Below are positions 6,685-9,895 of a stretch of 9,895 nt of DNA, piece by piece. The translations under genes were made by a program, and so were the position numbers. Each line of letters starts with the position of its first letter. Position 1 is the first letter of the stretch. Location: assembly GCA_027731885.1 (NCBI GenBank), contig JAQCAO010000047.1, forward strand, positions 1 to 9,895. Direction: 5' to 3'. Origin of the DNA: Actinomycetota bacterium (GTDB taxonomy: Bacteria > Actinomycetota > Actinomycetes > Nanopelagicales > Nanopelagicaceae). The notes under the pieces were generated by a model that ran no database searches, had not been told where the DNA came from, and saw nothing but the letters and a program-made list of their open reading frames with translations.

Positions 6685-6755
6685 TAGAAAATTGATACCC
6701 AAACCGATCAAGATCTAAAAAAGAAGAAAATAGAAACGATAGAGAAAGAGGAAAA

Positions 6756-7079
6756 ATGGTAAGAAGAGCGTTCACTATGCGTTTGCAGCCAGGAAGCCTG
6801 GCTACATACAAGATGCACCACGATGCCATCTGGGCAGAGCTGATTGCTGAGCTTGAAAAGTCCGGTATCGCCAATATGACAATCTTCGAAAATGATCCTA
6901 TATTGGTTATGTATTCAGAGATAACCGATGTAGAGGCGTGGGATCGTCTCTGGCATTCAGAGGTTCACGATCGATGGGCAGTCTTGATGAACCCTCTAAT
7001 GGAGTTCAGACCAGATGGAATTGTTGACTCAACTGAACTTCGCGAAGTCTTTCACCTCGAAACAAATGCAGGCAAGTAG
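6756..7079 (+). CDS. L-rhamnose mutarotase-like protein (RhaM/DUF718 family)
   Basis: This 107-residue cytoplasmic protein of the RhaM family interconverts alpha and beta anomers of a sugar, in E. coli L-rhamnose. It matches RhaM nearly end to end: the RRAFTMRLQPG start, Tyr18 and His22 at the same positions as the E. coli active-site Tyr and His, the (H)xxIWxEL motif (22-29), DRWAVLM (72-78) with Trp74, and the terminal ELREVFHL (94-101). AAGAGGA ends 3 bases before the ATG, within a purine-rich leader. Stop and next start are 5 bases apart, so it is co-translated with the SDR. The pairing suggests it supplies the anomer used by that dehydrogenase. The substrate need not be rhamnose: no RhaA, RhaB or RhaD homologue is in the window. 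Confidence 0.9.
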   Translation: MVRRAFTMRLQPGSLATYKMHHDAIWAELIAELEKSGIANMTIFENDPILVMYSEITDVEAWDRLWHSEVHDRWAVLMNPLMEFRPDGIVDSTELREVFHLETNAGK

Positions 7080-7084
7080 GAAGA

Positions 7085-7906
7085 ATGTCTGATAAAAAAC
7101 TGGCTCTCGTAACAGGAGGCAGCCGTGGAATAGGAAGGCAGATCGCAATCGGTTTGGCCGATAGCGGCCATCAGGTTATTGCGGTTTCGCGCTCGGCTAT
7201 AGATACAAGCGCGCTCTCAGCCTCGCAAAAGTCATTGATCACAAGTATTACCGGCGATGTCAGCGATGCATCTTTTGTCGAAAAACTCGAGAGAGAAGTA
7301 TCTAAAGAACACGGGGCTGTGCAAATCCTGGTTAACGCAGCTGGTGTATTTGGACCTATTGATTTGGTTCATAATACCGATCCTGCTGAATGGGTAAAAA
7401 CAATCATCATTGATGCAGTAGCGCCGTATTACACAACTCGCTCTTTCTTGCCGGGAATGCTCAAGAACAAATGGGGCAGAATTATTAATCTTACTTCTGC
7501 AGCATCTCTGCATCCGCCGGGACCTCTTAATAGCGCCTATGGGACTTCAAAGGCTGCGCTCAATCAACTTACTCGACATGTATCTGCCGAAATTGCGGGC
7601 TCGGGGGTAACTGCAAATGTTATTCATCCAGGCGATGTACGCAGCGATATGTGGGGGGATATAAAAGATAAAGTAGATGCTCTCGGTGAGATCGCTAAAG
7701 ATTACAAAGCTTGGGTCGACTGGGTAGATCAAACCGGTGGAGATGATCCAAAGAAGGCTATGGATCTAGTTCTTAAGCTAATCAGTCCGGAAAGCGATTC
7801 GGTCAACGGTAGATTTTGCTGGATTGATCAACCGCTGCAAGCGCCTATTCCAAGTTGGGACGTTCCTGAAGATGCCAGACCTTGGGGTTCCAAGGACGAA
7901 AATTAA
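7085..7906 (+). CDS. Short-chain dehydrogenase/reductase (SDR)
   Basis: This 273-residue cytoplasmic NAD(P)-dependent oxidoreductase of the classical SDR superfamily has cofactor motif TGGSRGIG (10-17), GDVSD (57-61), NAAG (84-87), active-site YGTSK (Tyr152, Lys156), a Ser at about 138, and HPGDVRSDMW (181-190). The residue normally Asn in the helix-4 tetrad appears as Asp110 (IIIDAVAP), which is unusual. The Arg after the glycine turn leans weakly towards NADP(H). An extended, proline-rich C-terminus after about 245 may line the substrate pocket or dimer interface. It sits directly behind the mutarotase, so a sugar or sugar-acid dehydrogenase role is the best guess. AGGAAG overlapping the mutarotase stop serves as RBS. 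Confidence 0.88.
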   Translation: MSDKKLALVTGGSRGIGRQIAIGLADSGHQVIAVSRSAIDTSALSASQKSLITSITGDVSDASFVEKLEREVSKEHGAVQILVNAAGVFGPIDLVHNTDPAEWVKTIIIDAVAPYYTTRSFLPGMLKNKWGRIINLTSAASLHPPGPLNSAYGTSKAALNQLTRHVSAEIAGSGVTANVIHPGDVRSDMWGDIKDKVDALGEIAKDYKAWVDWVDQTGGDDPKKAMDLVLKLISPESDSVNGRFCWIDQPLQAPIPSWDVPEDARPWGSKDEN

Positions 7907-7978
7907 AACTCCTGTTGAGAGGTTAAAGAGTTGAAAAGCCTGTATTTAACCCGAGTAAGAACTCAAGAGGAATTCTAG

Positions 7979-9208
7979 ATGTCCGAACAGGAAACCAACT
8001 CAATCAGTTTTGTAAAAGAGTTGATTGACTATTCAACGCTCAATACTTCTAGTGAATTACTTAAGCGGTTGGAAGTGCTCCTCGCCGATTTTATGGTTTG
8101 CGTATCCAGCGGCAATAAACTTCAATCGCAGGAATCTCTGCTTAAAGACGATGGTTCGATTGGTCTGGCAGCCCGATTGGCGAGTCAATCCGCTTTCGAG
8201 GATAGAGATGATCTCGATTGGTCTGCAGTTAATCATCCAGGTTCAGTAGTTTTCGCCACAAGTTTTGCAATTGCGCTGGAACACCCTAAATTTCGAGAGA
8301 ACTTTTTAACATCTGCTCTTGCAGGAATGCGTGCAAGCGCATCTGCTGCACACTTCTTCGGACCAAACCATCGCAAGCGTTGGCATATAACTGCTACCGC
8401 GGGCACCTTTGGCGCGGTATGTGCGGCATCGGCAGCTATTGAGTTAGGCAGTACAAAAGCTCAACAAGCGCTGCATCTTGCTGGAACAAATATGGGCGGA
8501 ACCGGACAAGTCTCACGTGAATTGCAGGGTACGCCAAGATTTAATCGATCAGCAGCAGCGGCGCTGGGAGTTGCCTCTGCATTTGCAGCCTACGAAGGTA
8601 TGCCTGCGCTAAAGAATCTTTGGCTCGGTGATCGCGGCCTATTCGAAGTCTTTGATTTGGCAGGCGTCATTACCGATGGAGGCCTTATTCGAGATGGTAT
8701 TTCAACGGTTCGGGTACGCACTTTCCCAGCGACTGGCTTTATTCAGAGCGCATTATTTGGAGTCGCTAAATTAGCGGGTGAAAAGAGCGGCGATCTGCTT
8801 ACTCTCAATGTCGAAATTAACGCTGGAGTATTCCCCATCCTCAATGATCCTGAGCGCGATCGCTGGTGGAATTTAAAGGTAAACGTTGCTTCTGCTTGGC
8901 GCTCAAAGAATCCCATGGATCTAACCCCGGCTCCAGAATTTGAGGAGTTAGTTACTGTCAATGGCGCTGATATTGCACTTGGTACTGCTCGAATTTCAGG
9001 GAGTACTACAGCCGGGCAGTTCGAGTTATTTGTAACTGAAGCACCTGGTTTAAACTTCTTTGATCCGACAGAAGCGCTTTGGCGTGAAGAAAAATGGCGC
9101 TCAATGATCGGTGAAGGTTATAAAGAAATTGTTGAGCTAGCCCGCGCGCTTATCTCTAAAGATGAATCAGATCTAACTTGGAGCAAAATAGAGAAAGTGC
9201 TGAGGTGA
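7979..9208 (+). CDS. MmgE/PrpD-family protein, divergent
   Basis: This 409-residue protein shows the MmgE/PrpD fold pattern. Family members include 2-methylcitrate dehydratase, cis-aconitate decarboxylase and iminodisuccinate epimerase, acting on carboxylated substrates without metal. Visible marks are NHPGSVVFA (85-93), RWHITATAGTFGA (134-146), AGTNMGGTGQ (168-177) and the helix AAAALGVASAFAAYEG (192-207). The usual Lys-Arg-x-His-x-Gly element before that helix reads TPRFNRS (185-191), so the family's Lys and His are missing. It is shorter than the common 440-480 residues and its C-terminal domain is unusual. AGAGGA lies 7 bases before the ATG. In this operon a sugar-acid dehydratase or epimerase role is possible, but the altered motif argues for a distinct chemistry. 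Confidence 0.82.
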   Translation: MSEQETNSISFVKELIDYSTLNTSSELLKRLEVLLADFMVCVSSGNKLQSQESLLKDDGSIGLAARLASQSAFEDRDDLDWSAVNHPGSVVFATSFAIALEHPKFRENFLTSALAGMRASASAAHFFGPNHRKRWHITATAGTFGAVCAASAAIELGSTKAQQALHLAGTNMGGTGQVSRELQGTPRFNRSAAAALGVASAFAAYEGMPALKNLWLGDRGLFEVFDLAGVITDGGLIRDGISTVRVRTFPATGFIQSALFGVAKLAGEKSGDLLTLNVEINAGVFPILNDPERDRWWNLKVNVASAWRSKNPMDLTPAPEFEELVTVNGADIALGTARISGSTTAGQFELFVTEAPGLNFFDPTEALWREEKWRSMIGEGYKEIVELARALISKDESDLTWSKIEKVLR

Positions 9209-9211
9209 AGC

Positions 9212-9895
9212 GTGAGTAATCTGCATCCCAAGATCAAAGAGTTTCTCGATACTTTAGCGGCCGAAGGCGGTAAGGCGACAGAGCTATCGACGCCACGCGA
9301 GGTGCGCGCTAGCGCATTGAGTAAATGGAGACCAGAGTTCCTTGGAAATGTGCCAAAGCGCGGTTCAGTTAAACAGAGATATTTCAGTGGCCCCCACGCC
9401 GACCTTCCGATCAATATCTATACACCAGAAGGAGAAGGACCGTTTCCGGCGATCGTATATTTCCACGGCGGGGGATGGGTGGCTGGCACGATAGAGATGA
9501 CTGAAGTACAACATCAATTAGTCGGCGAAGCATGTGGGGCGGTTGTAGTTTCAGTTAATTACCAGAAGGCCCCTGAACATAAATTCCCTATTCCATTTGA
9601 TGATTGCTATGCCACGCTGGAATGGGTGTGGCAGAACTGCGGCGCGTTAAATGTCGATCCTGAAAAAATCGGAATAGCTGGAGAAAGCGCCGGTGGAAAT
9701 ATCGCAGCGGGGGTAGCCCTCAAGGCGCGGGATGAAAATGGACCAAAAATTGCTTTTCAAATATTAATTTATCCAGTCACTGATCATAAATTTGATTACT
9801 CTTCCATGATTGATAACGCCAAAGGCTATGCCTTATCGACCGAAGCGATGAAATGGTATTGGAAACAATACATTAATAACGCGGACGATCTAGAT
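9212..9895 (+). CDS. HSL-type alpha/beta-hydrolase (esterase or lactonase), 3' truncated
   Basis: The window contains the first 228 codons of an alpha/beta-hydrolase of the hormone-sensitive lipase family (Abhydrolase_3), which cleaves esters or possibly sugar lactones. The oxyanion motif HGGGW is at 85-89, VNYQKAPEHKFP at 115-126 and the nucleophile elbow GESAGG at 157-162 with Ser159; IYPVTD follows. The expected catalytic Asp and His lie beyond the window edge, since family members are about 300-320 residues. There is no signal peptide, so it is cytoplasmic. The GTG start is supported by GAGGTGA (9202-9208), which overlaps the stop of the preceding gene. Three bases separate the genes, indicating one operon. 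A lactonase following the SDR is attractive but unproven. Confidence 0.88.
   Translation, partial: MSNLHPKIKEFLDTLAAEGGKATELSTPREVRASALSKWRPEFLGNVPKRGSVKQRYFSGPHADLPINIYTPEGEGPFPAIVYFHGGGWVAGTIEMTEVQHQLVGEACGAVVVSVNYQKAPEHKFPIPFDDCYATLEWVWQNCGALNVDPEKIGIAGESAGGNIAAGVALKARDENGPKIAFQILIYPVTDHKFDYSSMIDNAKGYALSTEAMKWYWKQYINNADDLD

Noticed and set aside
7921..7951. Inverted repeat GGTTAAA/TTTAACC between SDR and MmgE/PrpD genes
   Set aside because: Stem of 7 weak pairs, 17-base loop and no T-run. Not convincing as a terminator, and no repeat of it is seen elsewhere.
8025..8249. 74-codon + strand open frame inside the MmgE/PrpD gene
   Set aside because: It overlaps a well-supported gene in another frame, with no own RBS and no recognisable protein character.
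1..9895. tRNA, rRNA, CRISPR array, insertion sequence or prophage parts
   Set aside because: I saw no spaced direct repeats, transposase motifs, tRNA TPsiC signatures or rRNA-like stretches on either strand.

Overview
The window looks like a piece of a low-to-mid GC actinobacterial chromosome, possibly a freshwater planktonic (acI/Nanopelagicales-like) lineage. The basis is the compact same-strand layout, several GTG starts with Shine-Dalgarno sites, an actinobacterial flavour to the kinase and transporter proteins, and an overall GC well below that of typical soil actinobacteria. This placement is an inference from style and was not tested by search. Every gene I can support is on the + strand.

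Layout: (1) an unassigned 5' edge (1-120); (2) a gene for a TPR-like helical-repeat protein (121-1065), closed by a good intrinsic terminator; (3) a ribokinase-family kinase overlapping a DeoC-type Schiff-base aldolase (1200-2800); (4) a 189-bp control region (2801-2989) with hairpins, a probable terminator, a possible promoter and a LacI-type palindrome; (5) a complete RbsABC-type sugar ABC transporter in the order permease, binding protein, two-domain ATPase (2990-6684); (6) a catabolic block of RhaM-type mutarotase, short-chain dehydrogenase, MmgE/PrpD-family protein and an HSL-type esterase/lactonase cut by the window end (6756-9895).

The genes read as one carbohydrate uptake and degradation locus. 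A monosaccharide is bound outside the membrane, imported with ATP, its anomers equilibrated by the mutarotase and oxidised by the SDR. The MmgE/PrpD protein and the hydrolase could then act as dehydratase/isomerase and lactonase, and the kinase/aldolase pair could phosphorylate and cleave the product. The substrate cannot be named from sequence. None of the usual rhamnose or fucose isomerase, kinase or aldolase enzymes is present. The kinase lacks the Asn/Asp pair that holds ribose, the aldolase's phosphate loop is altered, and the MmgE/PrpD protein lacks a conserved basic motif. The combination suggests a non-textbook sugar pathway. No transcriptional regulator is encoded in the window, although a LacI-like operator lies in front of the transporter.
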